Positions 28,321 through 40,190 of a stretch of DNA of 64,000 bases are shown here, piece by piece; the stretch's first letter is position 1; the number at the start of each line of letters is the position of its first letter. The stretch is from Bacillus sp. FJAT-49711 (lineage in GTDB: Bacteria > Bacillota > Bacilli > Bacillales > Bacillaceae_C): the NCBI RefSeq assembly GCF_018343715.1, contig NZ_JAGYPL010000001.1, positions 124,001 to 188,000 on the forward strand. The letters run 5' to 3'. The translations under genes and the position numbers were made by a program. A model generated the notes under the pieces. It was not told the DNA's origin and did no database searches. It saw only the letters and a program-made list of their open reading frames with translations.

Positions 28321-28816
28321 ATCTTAGTTCAACTGTAATATGAATGGTCGTATAAAAGTACATTTCCTTTACGATTAATTTAAATCGTTTACCATTAATA
28401 GGCGTTACTTTATTTTCAATTGATTTTTTTATGATATCTTTATTTTTATATACTGTGCTTAAATCTTTTGCCAGCAAGGATTTTAAATCTTCTTTTACGG
28501 CTTCTTCAACGTCGAATACACTTTGTCTATCTTGAATGTTATACTTTTCATAACTAACTAACCTAACATGTATTTCTTGAATCGTAAGCATATCTTCGTT
28601 TTTCTTATTAAGTTCCTGGTAGTCCTCCTGCCAAATCGTTATTTGGTTTTGCAATCTTTTTATTTGATTAGACCGTTCTTCCAGTAAAATACCATTCCTT
28701 TCCTGCATGACGCCAAACATATATAAAAAGATCATCCAACTAATACAACCGCCAACAGCAGCCCCGCCCAAAAAACGCTGCCATGCGGGCTTTCTGTAGA
28801 GTGGTGGAATTCTCAT
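28310..28816 (-). CDS. ytrI: Sporulation membrane protein YtrI
   Basis: This 168-residue protein has one membrane helix (about 17-36) and an external part beginning with a coiled coil (ILLEERSNQIKRLQNQITIW). YtrI is needed for efficient sporulation in B. subtilis and is made in the mother cell with YtrH. The start overlaps the ytrH stop by 4 nt. Confidence 0.9.
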   Translation of the reverse strand: MRIPPLYRKPAWQRFLGGAAVGGCISWMIFLYMFGVMQERNGILLEERSNQIKRLQNQITIWQEDYQELNKKNEDMLTIQEIHVRLVSYEKYNIQDRQSVFDVEEAVKEDLKSLLAKDLSTVYKNKDIIKKSIENKVTPINGKRFKLIVKEMYFYTTIHITVELRLAG

Positions 28817-29145
28817 GATATATGTTCCTGTGTAAGCCAGCTAATAATAAGTGCTGCAGATTTGGCACCACCCATTGCAGATAAAATCCACAAAAATTGT
28901 TTGAAAATATCTTTTGTACCGCCTTCTAAAAAACCCTTTTCAAAGCTATACACTGTATCAAATGTTCCGCCGATAGCTGCAACAATGGCCCATATTCTTA
29001 TTCTGCTGCCAATTCTAGATATTTCCGTCAATAGTGGTTCACCTGTAATAAAAGCTGCGAGACCCCCTATTAAAGAACCTCCTAGCATGACACCAAAGGC
29101 TATAAAAAAGCTATTGAAAAATGTAGGAAAGAAAGCCTCATTCAT
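28813..29145 (-). CDS. ytrH: Sporulation membrane protein YtrH
   Basis: This 110-residue, Gly-rich membrane protein has about three hydrophobic segments (FIAFGVMLGGSLIGGLAAF and following). It forms an operon with ytrI. GGAG precedes the ATG on the coding strand. A sigma-E-like promoter lies upstream, consistent with mother-cell expression. Confidence 0.92.
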   Translation of the reverse strand: MNEAFFPTFFNSFFIAFGVMLGGSLIGGLAAFITGEPLLTEISRIGSRIRIWAIVAAIGGTFDTVYSFEKGFLEGGTKDIFKQFLWILSAMGGAKSAALIISWLTQEHIS

Positions 29146-29203
29146 GACACCATCTCCAATTTAATAAAATTCCATTATTATTGAATATATGGGACAAAGC
29201 ATA

Positions 29204-29233
29204 ATAGTATGAAAAAGAGAAATCGAACATATT
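29204..29233 (-). promoter_or_regulatory. Putative sigma-E promoter of ytrHI
   Basis: On the minus strand AATATGT (29233-29227) and CATACTAT (29211-29204) are separated by 15 bp, close to the sigma-E -35/-10 pattern, about 60 bp upstream of ytrH. Confidence 0.55.
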
Positions 29234-29324
29234 TTCTTTTTTTGCTTGCTAGTCCATAATAGAAGAAGGTTGAACATACATTAAATATTTTTGATGAAGA
29301 TAGAAATAGGGAAAGGTGAGGATA

Positions 29325-32300
29325 ATGATTTTTTCCCATTTGCACATATCAACTGCATACAGTTTGTTATCGAGTACGATCTCCATATCATCTCTTGTTG
29401 ACAAGGCGAAAGAATTGCAATTTCCCGCACTTGCCATTACAGATCATAATGCATTATATGGTGTACTGCCATTTTATAAAGCTTGTATACGAGCTAAGAT
29501 TAAGCCGATTATAGGTATGACCGTGGATGTACAATCTGTGAATAAAGATGAAGTCTATCCTTTAGTTTTGTTAGCTAAAAACAATAAAGGCTATCAAAAC
29601 TTGTTGAAAATATCTAGTTATATAAAAACTTCACAAGATGAGCATATTTCATTGGATAAGCTGCAATCTTTAACAACCGGGTTAATAGGGTTAATCTCGG
29701 GGCGTAATGGAGAAATTGGTGAACTCATCTCCAGCGGTAATATGAACAAGGCGGCTGAATACATAAATAATTTTGCAGATTTATTTGAAGACGAGTCCTT
29801 TTATTTATCCGTACAAAATTTTGGAACAGCAACTGATAAATCTTTGAATAAAGCCATTCAATCAATAGCCCATAAAATGAATGTGCAGATTGCAGCAACG
29901 AATAATGTTCGTTTTTTAGAAAAAAATGATTCATTTGCTTATACATGTTTGAAAGCCATCCGTGATGGTGAAAAGTTGGAAAATTTTCAGGAGCAACTAG
30001 GAGAAGAAAGCGAATATTACTTTAAGAGTCAGCAGGAAATGGCGGAGTTATTTTCTGATATGCCAGATGCATTAGAAAATACACTAAAAATCGTAGAACG
30101 CTGCAATGTCATGATTGAAACAAATCAAGAGCTTTTGCCGAAATATCCACTTAAAGATGAAGAAAAAGCGGAAGTGCTATTGAAAGAATTAAGTTTAGAT
30201 GGGTTGGAAAAGCGAGTTGTTCATCCAGACCAACGCTATTTTGATCGAATAAAATACGAATTGAACATCATAAGAAGAATGGGTTTTAATGATTATTTTT
30301 TAATTGTTTGGGATTTTATGAAATTCGCAAGGGAACATTCCATTTTAACCGGACCCGGACGTGGTTCCGCTGCAGGATCATTAGTCGCCTTTGTACTAGG
30401 CATTACAGATGTTGATCCAATTGAACACGGGTTGTTATTTGAAAGGTTTTTAAATCCTGAACGTATTAGCATGCCGGATATAGATATTGATTTTCCCGAC
30501 CATAGACGTGATGAAGTGATTGAATATGTAATGAATAAATATGGGAAAATTCATGTAGCCCAAATCATAACATTTGGAACTTTTGCAGCAAGAGCCGCCA
30601 TGCGAGATACAGCGCGAGTTTTTGGTATGAACACGAAAGAAATGGATCAGCTGGCTAGGCTTATCCCTTCAAGATTAGGAGGAGCGGGTCTTAAACAGGC
30701 GTATAAAGAGTCAGACGGTTTAAAGGCTTTCGTAAGCGAATCAGAATTAAATAAAAAACTTTTCGAAACGGCATTAAAAGTAGAAGGCCTTCCTCGTCAT
30801 ACTTCTACACACGCAGCAGGAATTGTTATCTCTGAGAAGCCTCTTACAGATATTATTGCAATTCAAGGCAACGAAACTGGCACATACTTAACCCAGTTTC
30901 CAATGGAGGATTTAGAAGAAATAGGTCTTTTAAAAATGGACTTTCTAGGCCTTCGTAATTTGTCTTTGCTTGAAAGAGTCGTAAACAGTATTGAAAAACG
31001 TACAGGTAAAAAAATAAATCCGAAAGAAATTCCGTCTCATGATGAGAAAACATTTGCGATGCTGAGAAAAGGCGACACTACTGGCATCTTTCAGTTGGAA
31101 TCAGAAGGAATGAGAAAGGTCCTTCGTGAATTGGGTCCAACCGAATTCGAGGATATTGTCGCAGTTAATGCCTTATACAGACCTGGACCAATGGAAAATA
31201 TTCCCGAATACATTGCCCGCAAACATGGCAAAAAACAAGTTCAATTTCTTCATTCCGACTTAAAGCCTATATTAGAGTTAACATATGGTGTCATCGTATA
31301 TCAGGAGCAAATTATGCAAATTGCATCTGTCATGGCAGGTTTTACACTTGGTGAAGCTGATCTACTACGCAGAGCGGTAAGTAAGAAAAAGAAAGAGGTC
31401 TTGGACCTTGAACGAAAACACTTTGTAGAGGGTGCATTAAAAAAAGGTCATGATGAAAAAATAGCAAATGCGACATACGATTTAATTGTTCGCTTTGCCA
31501 ATTACGGATTTAATAGAAGTCATGCCGTTGCTTATAGTATGATTTCATGGCAGCTTAGCTATTTAAAAGCCAATTTTCCTAATGATTTTATGTCAGCGCT
31601 ACTCACATCCGTCATTGGAAATGAGGATAAAATTGCCGAATATATTTCAGAAGTGAAGCATATGGGGATTAAAGTATTGCCTCCATCTGTAAATAGAAGT
31701 CATTATCCATTTATCGCTGAGAAATTGGGAATAAGGTTTAGTCTTGCAGCCATTAGAGGGATTGGTGTTTCAACATTAAGAGAAATAATCAAAGCTCGGA
31801 GCGTTAAGCCATTTAAAGATCTTTTTGATTTTTGCCTGAGAGTTCCGCAAAGGGCTGTTAATAGAAAAATATTGGAGGCGCTCGTTCACGCTGGGGGATT
31901 TGACGAATTTGGATACGACAGAGCAGTGCTATTAGCCACCTTAGATGTAGCAATGGAACATGCTGAATTGATGAGGCCAACAGAAGATGGACCAGATCTT
32001 TTTGAGAACACCGAGATATTTCGTATTCAGCCAAAATATATTGAAGCGGCGCCGATCGGTTCAACGGATAAACTTTTATTGGAAAAGCAAGCTCTCGGTC
32101 TATATATTTCAGATCATCCAGTTACGATGTACTCAGAACGTTTCCAGTCCGCAAAAACAGTCCCTCTCATCGAACTAAAACCAAATCAAAGGAAAGTATC
32201 TGTAGGGGTTTATATAACGAGTGTCAGAACGATCAGAACAAAAAAAGGGGATTTAATGGCATTTATTAAGATTAGTGATCAGTCAGGCGATATGGAAGGA

Positions 32301-32672
32301 GTGGTTTTCCCCGAAACATATAAACGCTTCAGCTTAATATGCAAAGAAGGAGAAATTGTTCTCATTTCAGGGAATGTTGAGAGTAGGGATGGGGGGCTTC
32401 AATTAATTGTTCAACATTTGCAGTTGGCAAATGAATTGAAAAACCCCGCAATCTTGTATCTTAAAGTTAGAGCCGAAATGCATACGAGGGAAACGCTTCA
32501 TTCTTTACATGAAATTATTGGAAATTATAAAGGGGAAACTGCCATAGTCCTTCATTATGAAACAACAAGGAAAACGATCAAATTGTCAGTAGAAGACTGG
32601 ATAGAACCTTCGAATGAAGCGTTAAGTGAAATAAGAACACTGCTCGGAAGTGACTGCGTCATCTTAAAATAA
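29325..32672 (+). CDS. dnaE: DNA polymerase III alpha subunit DnaE
   Basis: DnaE extends lagging-strand RNA primers before PolC takes over in Firmicutes. ATG 29325 gives 1115 residues, the B. subtilis length; the ribosome binding site GAAAGGTGAGG includes an earlier in-frame GTG. The PHP domain (HLHISTAYSLLSS, LAITDHNALYGV) is followed by the polymerase core with GPGRGSAAGSLVAF and catalytic aspartates in PDIDIDFPDHRRDEV. A tandem HhH region and an OB-fold (VGVYITSVRTIRTKKG) follow. Confidence 0.97.
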   Translation: MIFSHLHISTAYSLLSSTISISSLVDKAKELQFPALAITDHNALYGVLPFYKACIRAKIKPIIGMTVDVQSVNKDEVYPLVLLAKNNKGYQNLLKISSYIKTSQDEHISLDKLQSLTTGLIGLISGRNGEIGELISSGNMNKAAEYINNFADLFEDESFYLSVQNFGTATDKSLNKAIQSIAHKMNVQIAATNNVRFLEKNDSFAYTCLKAIRDGEKLENFQEQLGEESEYYFKSQQEMAELFSDMPDALENTLKIVERCNVMIETNQELLPKYPLKDEEKAEVLLKELSLDGLEKRVVHPDQRYFDRIKYELNIIRRMGFNDYFLIVWDFMKFAREHSILTGPGRGSAAGSLVAFVLGITDVDPIEHGLLFERFLNPERISMPDIDIDFPDHRRDEVIEYVMNKYGKIHVAQIITFGTFAARAAMRDTARVFGMNTKEMDQLARLIPSRLGGAGLKQAYKESDGLKAFVSESELNKKLFETALKVEGLPRHTSTHAAGIVISEKPLTDIIAIQGNETGTYLTQFPMEDLEEIGLLKMDFLGLRNLSLLERVVNSIEKRTGKKINPKEIPSHDEKTFAMLRKGDTTGIFQLESEGMRKVLRELGPTEFEDIVAVNALYRPGPMENIPEYIARKHGKKQVQFLHSDLKPILELTYGVIVYQEQIMQIASVMAGFTLGEADLLRRAVSKKKKEVLDLERKHFVEGALKKGHDEKIANATYDLIVRFANYGFNRSHAVAYSMISWQLSYLKANFPNDFMSALLTSVIGNEDKIAEYISEVKHMGIKVLPPSVNRSHYPFIAEKLGIRFSLAAIRGIGVSTLREIIKARSVKPFKDLFDFCLRVPQRAVNRKILEALVHAGGFDEFGYDRAVLLATLDVAMEHAELMRPTEDGPDLFENTEIFRIQPKYIEAAPIGSTDKLLLEKQALGLYISDHPVTMYSERFQSAKTVPLIELKPNQRKVSVGVYITSVRTIRTKKGDLMAFIKISDQSGDMEGVVFPETYKRFSLICKEGEIVLISGNVESRDGGLQLIVQHLQLANELKNPAILYLKVRAEMHTRETLHSLHEIIGNYKGETAIVLHYETTRKTIKLSVEDWIEPSNEALSEIRTLLGSDCVILK

Positions 32673-32872
32673 GATGATTTGGTTCATTTCTAAAAAGCTC
32701 AAAAGTTCAGTTTTACATGTTTATAAATGCTCTTATAAAATGGTTGGCAGTTTTCTTAGTTAATATTTTCATCATTAAAGTTAATATCGATTTGCTGAGA
32801 TGTTTGCAAGATGAGCCGAAAAATATTTTTTCAAATGGACAAAAATATGATATATTGTTTTAGAAGCTTTTT

Positions 32873-32885
32873 GTGGTCAGACCAC
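32873..32885. promoter_or_regulatory. FadR/GntR-type operator upstream of ytsJ
   Basis: GTGGTCAGACCAC is a perfect 13-bp palindrome containing the TGGTCnGACCA core favoured by FadR-subfamily GntR regulators. It lies 73 bp before ytsJ, and a FadR-type gene follows ytsJ. Weak promoter elements lie just upstream (TGGACA at 32836). Confidence 0.65.
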
Positions 32886-32957
32886 TATTGTCTTTAAATG
32901 CAGCGGATATTTTTGATCAAGGCGGCACTTTCAGTGAAAAAGAAGGAGTGAAACTCT

Positions 32958-34196
32958 TTGACTTTGCGTGAAGAAGCATTGCATATGCACAGGATTCACA
33001 AAGGGAAGCTGGAATCAAAATCAAAAGTTGAAGTGAAAAATGCAAAGGATTTAAGTCTTGCATATTCACCTGGTGTAGCAGAGCCTTGTAAGGAAATTTA
33101 TGAAAAGCCTGAAACAGTATACGATTATACAATGAAAAGCAATATGGTCGCAGTTGTTTCTGACGGCACTGCTGTTTTAGGACTTGGTAATATTGGTCCA
33201 CAAGCGGCCTTGCCTGTTATGGAAGGTAAAGCAGTTTTATTTAAAAGTTTTGCCGGCGTTGATGCATTCCCCATCTGTTTAAATACAAATAATATCGAAG
33301 AAATTATACAAACAGTTAAGATTCTAGAGCCGAATTTCGGAGGAGTGAATCTGGAAGATATCGCTGCTCCAAATTGTTTCGTTATCGAGGAAAGATTAAA
33401 GAAAGAAACCAATATCCCTGTTTTTCATGACGATCAGCACGGCACAGCCATTGTAACTGTGGCTGGTCTAATGAACGCACTCAAAATAACCGGACGAAGA
33501 ATGTCCAGTGTAAAGGTTGTGGCTAACGGTGCTGGTGCTGCCGGCATTGCCATTATTAAGCTTTTATACAGCTATGGGGTGCGTGATATCATTATGTGCG
33601 ATTCAAAAGGGGCTATTTATGAAGGGCGTTCAGTAGGTATGAACGATGTGAAAGCAGCTGTTTCCAAATATACGAATCGAGATAAAATGAGTGGCAGCCT
33701 GAAGGATGTGATTCAGGGTGCAGATGTATTTATCGGTGTGTCGGTTGCAGGAGCACTGACAAAAGAAATGATTCAATCGATGAATCCAGATCCAATTATT
33801 TTTGCGATGGCGAATCCTGAACCGGAAATTATGCCTGAAGATGCTATTGAAGCGGGGGCAAAAGTGATTGGAACAGGACGATCAGATTTTCCCAATCAAG
33901 TAAATAATGTACTTGCATTTCCAGGGATTTTTAGGGGAGCTCTTGATGTAAGGGCCACCCATATTAATGAAAAAATGAAGCAAGCAGCTGTATCGGCCAT
34001 TGCAAATCTGATTTCTGATGAAGAACTGACAGCAGAATATGTCATACCAGGTCCATTTGATCCTAGAGTAGCTCCTCATGTTGCAGCTGCAGTCGCTAAT
34101 GCTGCAATGGAAACAGGAGTTGCTCGAATAAAGGTTGATCCGGAAGAAGTTAGGAAAAGGACGATGAGGCTCGCAGTAATAGGAAAAGGCGAGTGA
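32958..34196 (+). CDS. ytsJ: NADP-dependent malic enzyme
   Basis: This enzyme oxidatively decarboxylates malate to pyruvate. The 412 residues contain LAYSPGVAEPC, VSDGTAVLGLGNIGP, the metal site VFHDDQHGTAIV and the nucleotide-binding VVANGAGAAGIAI. The TTG start at 32958 follows AAGGAG by 9 nt. B. subtilis YtsJ, the NADPH-producing isoform, occupies the same place next to dnaE. It overlaps the GntR gene by 4 nt. Confidence 0.95.
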   Translation: MTLREEALHMHRIHKGKLESKSKVEVKNAKDLSLAYSPGVAEPCKEIYEKPETVYDYTMKSNMVAVVSDGTAVLGLGNIGPQAALPVMEGKAVLFKSFAGVDAFPICLNTNNIEEIIQTVKILEPNFGGVNLEDIAAPNCFVIEERLKKETNIPVFHDDQHGTAIVTVAGLMNALKITGRRMSSVKVVANGAGAAGIAIIKLLYSYGVRDIIMCDSKGAIYEGRSVGMNDVKAAVSKYTNRDKMSGSLKDVIQGADVFIGVSVAGALTKEMIQSMNPDPIIFAMANPEPEIMPEDAIEAGAKVIGTGRSDFPNQVNNVLAFPGIFRGALDVRATHINEKMKQAAVSAIANLISDEELTAEYVIPGPFDPRVAPHVAAAVANAAMETGVARIKVDPEEVRKRTMRLAVIGKGE

Positions 34197-34807
34197 AAAA
34201 ATTGAGCCAATCCAAAGTATATTTAAGTATCGTAAAAGATATTAGGCAAATGATAACGAATGATGGTTTAAAGCAGGGAGATAAAATTCCATCCGAACGT
34301 GAATTAACAGAGCGGCTAAAAGTTGGCCGCTCCTCAGTCCGTGAAGCCCTTAGATCGCTTGAACTTTTAGGACTGATTGAAACGCGAAGAGGTGAAGGGA
34401 CCTTTTTAGGAGATTTTAAAAATAACCAACTCATTAAGTTGCTTGGTATGTTTATTTTAGAAGATCCAAATGTAAAAAATGATATAACTAAAACAAAGAA
34501 ACTACTTGAAAAAGATATCATTCGAAATATTTGTTTATTAACAGATAACGAGCAGCTACAAGCCCTTAGGAAGAATGAGAATGAAGATAGTGATATCCTC
34601 TTTGATAGGATCATGGATTTAGAAAGTAATCGCCTCCTATATAGGATTTGGGATGTATTAAAAAGCTATTCCGCAGAAATTATGGACGACTATGCCCAGC
34701 TTGATCATAATAGTGTAATATCCTTTCTAGATGCGCTCATTGAAGGGGATTCAGAAAAGGCAATAGCTATTTATGAGAGAAAGGACTCTAGTCGTAATCT
34801 CATCTAG
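34193..34807 (+). CDS. GntR-family regulator, FadR subfamily
   Basis: The 204-residue protein has an N-terminal GntR winged helix (about 8-75; DKIPSERELTERLKVGRSSVREALRSLELLGLI) and a helical C-terminal part. That part is shorter than a full FadR/FCD ligand domain, so the ligand-binding mode is unclear. GTG 34193 overlaps the ytsJ stop (GTGA). It lies between malic enzyme and accDA. It probably controls its own operon through the palindrome at 32873, and perhaps acetyl-CoA carboxylase supply. Confidence 0.85.
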   Translation: MKKLSQSKVYLSIVKDIRQMITNDGLKQGDKIPSERELTERLKVGRSSVREALRSLELLGLIETRRGEGTFLGDFKNNQLIKLLGMFILEDPNVKNDITKTKKLLEKDIIRNICLLTDNEQLQALRKNENEDSDILFDRIMDLESNRLLYRIWDVLKSYSAEIMDDYAQLDHNSVISFLDALIEGDSEKAIAIYERKDSSRNLI

Positions 34808-34859
34808 TAGATTAAAATAAACATTAATAAATAAAAGTCGTTTTTTAGGGGGACTCAGA

Positions 34860-35729
34860 TTGCTTAAGGACCTTTTTTCTAAACCTAAAAAGAAAAAATA
34901 TGCAGCCATTCCATCTGAAGCAGCAAAACAAGATGTTCCAGAAGGAATTATGACCAAATGTCCAGAATGTAGAAAAATAATGTATACAAAAGATTTACAA
35001 AAAAACTTAAAAGTGTGCCTGCAATGTGATCATCATATGAGAATGCCCGCATATGAACGTGTGGATAGTTTACTAGACGAAGGATCGTTCGCCGCGTTTG
35101 AAGAACAGATTTCATCTGCAAACCCACTTGGATTCCCGGGCTATTTAGAGAAATTAGAAAAAGACAAAAAGAACACGAATTTGGATGAAGCGGTATTAAC
35201 AGGGACAGGTGCTATAAACGGCCTAAACGTTGTCATTGCTATTATGGATTCGCATTTCAGAATGGGAAGTATGGGTTCTGTTGTTGGGGAAAAAATAGCA
35301 AGGGCTATTGAGAAAGCTGCAGAGCTGGAAGTTCCATTTTTAATCTTTACTGCATCTGGCGGAGCAAGAATGCAAGAAGGAGTTTTATCATTAATGCAAA
35401 TGGCTAAAACAAGTGCCGCATTAAAGATGTTTAGTGATAAGGGTGGGTTGATTATATCGTTTATGACACACCCGACAACAGGTGGAGTATCTGCGAGCTT
35501 TGCTTCATTAGGAGATTATAACTTTGCTGAGCCCGGTGCTTTAATCGGTTTTGCGGGTCGTAGAGTCATTGAGCAGACGATTCGTGAAGAGCTTCCCGAT
35601 GATTTTCAAACTTCCGAGTTTCTTCTTGAACACGGACAACTAGATGCAGTTATACATCGTCACGATATTAAAGAAAAACTGACGACTGTACTTGAAATCC
35701 ATCAGCAAGAAGGTGAACTCACATGGTAA
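34860..35729 (+). CDS. accD: Acetyl-CoA carboxylase carboxyltransferase beta subunit
   Basis: AccD and AccA form the carboxyltransferase that makes malonyl-CoA for fatty acid synthesis. The 289-residue protein has a four-cysteine zinc ribbon (C34, C37, C53, C56) and the crotonase-like core ([24 protein letters not shown]). TTG 34860 follows AGGGGG. It overlaps accA by 7 nt. Confidence 0.97.
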   Translation: MLKDLFSKPKKKKYAAIPSEAAKQDVPEGIMTKCPECRKIMYTKDLQKNLKVCLQCDHHMRMPAYERVDSLLDEGSFAAFEEQISSANPLGFPGYLEKLEKDKKNTNLDEAVLTGTGAINGLNVVIAIMDSHFRMGSMGSVVGEKIARAIEKAAELEVPFLIFTASGGARMQEGVLSLMQMAKTSAALKMFSDKGGLIISFMTHPTTGGVSASFASLGDYNFAEPGALIGFAGRRVIEQTIREELPDDFQTSEFLLEHGQLDAVIHRHDIKEKLTTVLEIHQQEGELTW

Positions 35730-36703
35730 ACGGATTGGAATTTGAAAAACCTGTACTTGAACTGCGAAATAAAATTGCGGAGCTTAGAGAGTTCACGAAA
35801 AACTCTGAGGTAGATTTATCCGAGGAAATAGATAAACTGGAAGCGAGATTAGAGAAACTTGAGAGGGACGTATATGAAAATATGGCCCCTTGGGACCGTG
35901 TTCAAGTAGCTAGACATGCCAACAGACCGACCACACTAGACTATATACAATTACTTTTTACTGATTTTCTTGAACTTCATGGGGATAGAGTTTTTGGCGA
36001 TGATACTGCTCTCGTTGGTGGAATCGCTAAATATAAAGGTATTCCTGTGACCGTAGTCGGACACCAGCGCGGGAGGGATACGAAAGAAAATATCCGCCGT
36101 AATTTTGGGATGCCACATCCAGAAGGATATCGGAAAGCGCTGCGTCTTATGAAGCAAGCGGAAAAATTTAACCGTCCCGTAATTTGCTTTATTGATACGA
36201 AAGGTGCTTATCCAGGAAAAGCTGCTGAGGAACGCGGACAAAGTGAAGCGATAGCAAGAAATCTTTTTGAAATGGCTGGACTAACCGTTCCGATTATTTG
36301 TATTGTAACTGGAGAAGGTGGAAGTGGTGGAGCTCTAGCTTTAGGTGTAGGTGATCGCATTTTTATGCTTGAGAATTCGACGTACTCCGTTATTACTCCA
36401 GAAGGAGCGGCATCGATTTTATGGAAGGACGCCTCTTTAGCTAAGAAGGCAGCAGAAGCGATGAGAATTACAGCTCCTGATTTAATCGAACTTGGGATAA
36501 TCGATGAAATCATTCCAGAAATAAAAGGCGGGGCACACAAAGATGTAGAAGAGCAAGCAAAGGAAATTGATCGAGTTTTATTAAAAGCTCTTCAACAGCT
36601 TCAAAAAGTCCCGGTTGAAAACTTAATTGAAGACCGATATCAAAAATATAAACATATGGGTAAATATGCGGAAACAAATCAATATGAAAATATTCATTTT
36701 TAA
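35723..36703 (+). CDS. accA: Acetyl-CoA carboxylase carboxyltransferase alpha subunit
   Basis: This is the partner of AccD. The 326 residues begin with a coiled-coil segment (about 8-50), then [45 protein letters not shown] and [13 protein letters not shown]. Its start lies within the end of accD, after AAGGTGAACTC. Confidence 0.97.
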   Translation: MVNGLEFEKPVLELRNKIAELREFTKNSEVDLSEEIDKLEARLEKLERDVYENMAPWDRVQVARHANRPTTLDYIQLLFTDFLELHGDRVFGDDTALVGGIAKYKGIPVTVVGHQRGRDTKENIRRNFGMPHPEGYRKALRLMKQAEKFNRPVICFIDTKGAYPGKAAEERGQSEAIARNLFEMAGLTVPIICIVTGEGGSGGALALGVGDRIFMLENSTYSVITPEGAASILWKDASLAKKAAEAMRITAPDLIELGIIDEIIPEIKGGAHKDVEEQAKEIDRVLLKALQQLQKVPVENLIEDRYQKYKHMGKYAETNQYENIHF

Positions 36704-36735
36704 AGGTATTGCCACTTAGCGCAATGCCTTCTTTA
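36703..36735 (+). terminator. Terminator after accA
   Basis: AAGGTATTG pairs with CAATGCCTT (one G-T pair). The T-tract is short. Confidence 0.6.
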
Positions 36736-36790
36736 ATGTTTAAAGAAAGTATAAGTTTTTTTAGTCTGAATTTTTGAATTTAGGCTTTTG

Positions 36791-37012
36791 CTGTCCAACT
36801 CCAACGCCTATCGACTTGTCCTTCTCAAGACGATAAGGAAGCCAGATTCGCCGTGCAGGTCCAGCTGCAGGCGCCTTCCGTTTTTCATGGCTCATCGTGT
36901 TTCCTTTATATGAGTCGGAGTCCGAAGAAGGAACGTCGACTAAAAGTCGCCGTGTCTTGTGGCTACGTCGACGGAGCCACGTCCTATGGGCCTGTAAGTC
37001 GATGAGCAAGAT
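36791..37012. repeat. Dispersed intergenic repeat, copy 5 (long form)
   Basis: This 222-bp element begins CTGTCCAACTCCAACGCC, TATCGACT, and ends GTCGATGAGCAAG, the reverse complement of the left end of copy 4. It has several internal inverted segments, such as ACGTCGAC and GTGGCTACGTCGACGGAGCCAC, which is itself a near-palindrome. It fills most of the accA-pfkA gap. The remaining 37,013-37,173 carries TATAAT (37145) and the pfkA ribosome binding site. Confidence 0.75.
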
Positions 37013-37149
37013 GTTTACGATTTTCTTATGTTTCGAGCTATTTTCGTCATTTTAGTGAAAAATTTGAGAAACTGTCGATAAAATGGTATTTTTAAATTAA
37101 ATGAAATCTACTTTTTTTCATAGGTAAGAAAGACTGAGATCTTTTATAA

Positions 37150-38133
<984 letters not shown>

Positions 38134-38182
38134 CCTAACTTACATATTTAGCAAGCGTCTGAGATCTTAGGAGGAAAAAACA

Positions 38183-39943
38183 ATGAAAAAAACAAAAATA
38201 GTATGTACCATCGGTCCGGCAAGTGAAAATCTAGAAACATTACTACAGCTTATCAATTCAGGAATGAATGTAGCGCGTTTAAATTTTTCTCATGGTGATC
38301 ATCAAGAGCACTTAAACAGGATTATTAACATTCGAGAAGCCGTTAAAAAAACCGGGAAAAACGTTGGGATTTTATTAGATACAAAAGGTCCAGAAATAAG
38401 AACACATGACATGAAAAATGGATCTATTGAACTAAGAGAAGGTACTAGCACCATTGTTTCAATGGAAGAGGTTGAAGGTACCGAAGAAAAATTCTCAATT
38501 TCCTATCCTGGATTAGTTAATGATGTTCATAAAGGTTCAAAAATCCTTTTAGATGATGGCTTAATTGCTCTTGAAGTTACAGAAATTAAGAGAGAATCAA
38601 GTGAAATTGTAACAAAAGTATTGAACAGTGGTACTTTGAAAAATAAAAAAGGCGTCAACGTTCCTGGCGTATCTGTTAATCTTCCAGGAATGACGGAAAA
38701 AGATGCAAAAGATATTTTATTCGGAATTGAGCAAGGCGTTGATTTTATAGCAGCTTCATTCGTAAGAAGAGCATCAGACGTGCTAGAGATCAGACAACTA
38801 CTTGAGGAAAATGGCGGTTCATATATTAATATTATTCCTAAGATCGAAAATCAGGAAGGCGTAGACAATATTGATGAAATTTTAGCCGTTTCAGATGGTT
38901 TAATGGTTGCACGCGGTGATTTAGGTGTTGAAATTCCAACAGAAGCCGTTCCACTCGTTCAAAAGCAATTGATTCGAAAGTGTAATGAAGTGGGAAAACC
39001 AGTTATCACAGCTACACAAATGCTTGACTCCATGCAACGTAACCCTAGACCTACTAGAGCTGAAGCAAGTGACGTTGCAAATGCAATTTTTGATGGAACG
39101 GATGCAGTCATGCTTTCTGGAGAAACAGCTGCTGGTTCTTACCCAGTCGAAGCTGTTCAAACGATGCACAATATTGCGGTTTCTACAGAAAAAGCACTCA
39201 ATTATCAAGAAATTTTAACGTATTTAAGAAAAAACAGTGAACCTAATATGACGGATGCCATTTGTCAATCAGTTGCACATACTGCCATTAATTTAGATGT
39301 AAGTGCAATTGTAGCACCTACCGAAAGTGGCCATACAGCTCGTATGATTTCAAAATATCGCCCTAAAGCTCCGATTATTGCCGTTACGTACAATGAAGCA
39401 ATTGTTCGTAGACTATCTCTAAAATGGGGAGTATACCCTCGTATGGGAGAAAAAGTTTCGTCTACTGATGAAATGCTTGAACGTGCAGTAGAGGAAAGTA
39501 TTAGTACAGGCATGGTACAGCATGGTGATCTTATTATTATCACAGGTGGCGTTCCAGTCGGGGAAAAAGGGACAACCAATTTAATGAAAATTCATGTTGT
39601 CGGCGATGTATTGACTAAAGGACAAGGGATTGGCCGCAAGTCAGCATTCGGAAAAGCAGTAATAGTGAAAGATGCGAATGAGGCTAAAGAAAAGATTGTT
39701 CCAGGCTCCGTTATGGTGGCAATCGGAACGGATAGGGAAATGGTTTCCTTATTGGAAAAATGTTCTGCATTAATTACCGAAGAAGGTGGATTAACAAGCC
39801 ATGCTGCGGTAGTAGGCATTAATTTGGGAATTCCTGTAATCGTTGGTGTTGAAGATGCTACGAAAATCATTAAAGACGGTCAAGAGATCACAGTCGACGC
39901 TACTCGAGGTATAATATACAACGGACATGCAAGCGTACTATAA
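38183..39943 (+). CDS. pyk: Pyruvate kinase with C-terminal phosphohistidine-like domain
   Basis: Pyk converts PEP and ADP to pyruvate and ATP. The 586 residues comprise the catalytic barrel ([39 protein letters not shown]) and the alpha/beta domain. An extra C-terminal domain (about 480-586, [23 protein letters not shown]) is homologous to the PEP-utilising mobile domain, as in other Bacillus enzymes. It lies 49 bp after pfkA. Confidence 0.97.
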   Translation: MKKTKIVCTIGPASENLETLLQLINSGMNVARLNFSHGDHQEHLNRIINIREAVKKTGKNVGILLDTKGPEIRTHDMKNGSIELREGTSTIVSMEEVEGTEEKFSISYPGLVNDVHKGSKILLDDGLIALEVTEIKRESSEIVTKVLNSGTLKNKKGVNVPGVSVNLPGMTEKDAKDILFGIEQGVDFIAASFVRRASDVLEIRQLLEENGGSYINIIPKIENQEGVDNIDEILAVSDGLMVARGDLGVEIPTEAVPLVQKQLIRKCNEVGKPVITATQMLDSMQRNPRPTRAEASDVANAIFDGTDAVMLSGETAAGSYPVEAVQTMHNIAVSTEKALNYQEILTYLRKNSEPNMTDAICQSVAHTAINLDVSAIVAPTESGHTARMISKYRPKAPIIAVTYNEAIVRRLSLKWGVYPRMGEKVSSTDEMLERAVEESISTGMVQHGDLIIITGGVPVGEKGTTNLMKIHVVGDVLTKGQGIGRKSAFGKAVIVKDANEAKEKIVPGSVMVAIGTDREMVSLLEKCSALITEEGGLTSHAAVVGINLGIPVIVGVEDATKIIKDGQEITVDATRGIIYNGHASVL

Positions 39944-40041
39944 AAAATAGGTTATCCTTCTTAAAGTTTTATTAACAGTTAAAAGCCTAAGACGGCTTTT
40001 AAGCAAATAAAGAAGTTTGGCGTTTATTATTAAGCTATTAT

Positions 40042-40091
40042 CTCTTTTCCCATTTTAATAATAGTTTTGCAGCAAAGTTTTGGGAAAAGAG
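40042..40091 (+). repeat. 11-bp inverted repeat between pyk and fxsA
   Basis: CTCTTTTCCCA (40042-40052) and TGGGAAAAGAG (40081-40091) are separated by 28 nt, directly before a terminator. A smaller stem, AAAAGCC/GGCTTTT (39981-40000), lies nearer to pyk. Confidence 0.55.
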
Positions 40092-40096
40092 CCCCC

Positions 40097-40140
40097 AAAA
40101 AAATGTCGGTCATTTTCGGAGTCCGACATTTTTTATTTTT
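40097..40140 (+). terminator. Terminator before fxsA
   Basis: AAAAAAATGTCGG (40097) pairs with CCGACATTTTTT (40123-40134), with further T after it. It closes the pfkA-pyk transcript. Confidence 0.88.
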
Positions 40141-40190
40141 AAAGGCAGAAAATGTTATAATGTAAAAAAAATGACGGGATGTGAATCCGT

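Noticed and set aside
35951-36540. Minus-strand frames inside accA
   Set aside because: Antisense shadows of a conserved gene.
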